Shown here in pieces: positions 63,339 through 64,000 of a DNA stretch of 64,000 nucleotides. The translations under genes were made by a program, and so were the position numbers. This stretch comes from an uncultured bacterium (lineage in GTDB: Bacteria > Cyanobacteriota > Vampirovibrionia > Gastranaerophilales > Gastranaerophilaceae). The DNA lies in NCBI GenBank assembly GCA_902777855.1, contig CACYVN010000007.1, positions 218,358 through 282,357 of the forward strand. The letters run 5' to 3'. Numbering within the stretch: the stretch's first letter is position 1; every line of letters begins with the position of its first letter. The notes under the pieces were generated by a model that was given only the letters and a program-made list of their open reading frames with translations, ran no database searches and was not told the DNA's origin.

Positions 63339-63803
63339 ATGTCGATAAATTCAATCGGACAATTAGGCAGTTACGGAGGTGGTGGTTTTGGCAGTTCAGG
63401 CGGAATTTCCGAAGAAACAAGGCGTAAACTTATTGCATTGGGAATCGATCCAAGAACCGTCACTTCCGAAGCACAAGCACAAATTTTGATCAAAAATGCA
63501 ATACAAATGCGCAAGAATGCAAAAATTCCGTTGCCTGTCAATATTTGTCCGGGGCAACAGGAGCTTATATCAAAAGCTAAAACTTTAGCGGCAAAAACAG
63601 GACTTATAGTCTCAAATACAATTCCCTTAGAACAAATTTTAAAAGCAATATCAGATAAAATTGAAAAAGGGGGATATGAGGAGTTTAAATCTGAATTTGC
63701 ATCTTTGCAGGAGGCTTGTTGTAAAGTAAAACAAAACGAAGATGCTGTTTTTGCATCAATGAATTTAAATGCTGCTATTAATAAAATGATGTTAGGGTTA
63801 TAA
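63339..63803 (+). CDS. Hypothetical protein with Gly-rich N-terminus, 154 aa
   Basis: Begins MSINSIGQLGSYGGGGFGSS, then RKLIALGIDPRTVTSEAQAQ ILIKNA, and the end is helical. It lacks a signal peptide. The first residues resemble an N-terminal secretion-signal-like tail of flagellar/T3 substrates (Ser/Ile/Asn-rich, unstructured), but that is speculation. No family recognised. The second MITE-like copy follows 10 bp after the stop. Confidence 0.55.
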   Translation: MSINSIGQLGSYGGGGFGSSGGISEETRRKLIALGIDPRTVTSEAQAQILIKNAIQMRKNAKIPLPVNICPGQQELISKAKTLAAKTGLIVSNTIPLEQILKAISDKIEKGGYEEFKSEFASLQEACCKVKQNEDAVFASMNLNAAINKMMLGL

Positions 63804-63813
63804 TTTTGAATTG

Positions 63814-64000
63814 TACATAAACTATATTGTCGGTATGTTCATTCTTTCTCTTTTCTTGCGATGAAAAGAGAAAGAATGAACCAAGAAAGAGAAAATACGC
63901 TATTTTACTGCAATGCCTGACGGCATCGCTCCGCCCCCCAGATATAAGTCTATAACGTTCATACGTTTTTGTCCTAACGGACAAAAATCAATCAGGCGCC
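63814..64000. mobile_element. MITE-like element, second copy (truncated by the window edge)
   Basis: Starts TACATAAACTATATTGTCGG and then follows the copy at 9891 almost base for base for 187 bp (TTCATTCTTTCTC hairpin, CAATGCCTGACGGCATCG, TTGTCC/GGACAA, GGCGCC). The right end is outside the window. Confidence 0.9.

Overview
The window is AT-rich and gene-dense. It reads like a chromosomal piece of a Gram-negative, flagellate, non-photosynthetic relative of Cyanobacteria, most likely Vampirovibrionia/Gastranaerophilales (Melainabacteria). This is an inference, not a database result. It rests on a Ycf46 / Ycf35-like / DUF2997 cluster typical of cyanobacteria, a two-partner-secretion pair that requires an outer membrane, flagellar export and rotor genes, GFTL-type prepilins, and no photosynthesis genes.

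Layout. 0-2.7 kb: the 3' end of folE2, a GIY-YIG ORF bracketed by dispersed repeats, a conserved unknown and a homocitrate/isopropylmalate synthase-like enzyme. 2.8-8.8 kb: fliE-fliF-fliG-like-fliH-flhA. 8.9-16.2 kb: a DUF2971 protein, a 384-bp MITE-like element, a small unlisted gene, a Lys-rich protein, the GGGtGRT/Fe-S scaffold pair, and two prepilins either side of a DUF559 ORF inside palindromic repeats. 16.3-18.4 kb: a class-3 lipase divergent from a membrane protein and a decayed copy of it. 18.7-37.4 kb: a divergent tpsB/tpsA pair; the exoprotein is 5,473 aa and ends in a PilZ-like domain. 37.6-47.9 kb: an accessory island with an exported VRR-NUC protein, a toxin-antitoxin pair, a KAP NTPase, a PD-(D/E)XK protein and a Mu-type transposition operon. 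48-51.5 kb: tRNA-Leu and a five-gene operon led by a BlaI-type repressor. 51.6-56 kb: an HhH protein, a radical SAM protein, Ycf46, a triplicated Ycf35-like protein and DUF2997. 56-64 kb: two tRNA-Ser genes, a sugar-nucleotide decarboxylase, fusA, a CheR-like methyltransferase, an HTH regulator with palindromic operators, two unknown proteins and the start of a second copy of the MITE-like element.

How the genes work together. TpsB should export the giant TpsA adhesin. TpsA ends in a domain with both c-di-GMP-binding motifs of PilZ (RxxxR and DxSxxG), and TpsB carries an unusual charged tail of about 109 residues after its barrel. Together they suggest, as a hypothesis, a surface adhesin whose final release is gated by c-di-GMP. 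The lipase/membrane-protein locus and the VRR-NUC/HPNCRC locus share a protein module and a 46-bp 3' flank, which suggests related effector cassettes. The Mu-like operon is preceded by a phased array of TTGCAC/GTGCAA sites and sits beside defence-type cargo. The Ycf46 cluster looks like a conserved, uncharacterised ATPase-radical SAM system kept in a lineage without photosynthesis.
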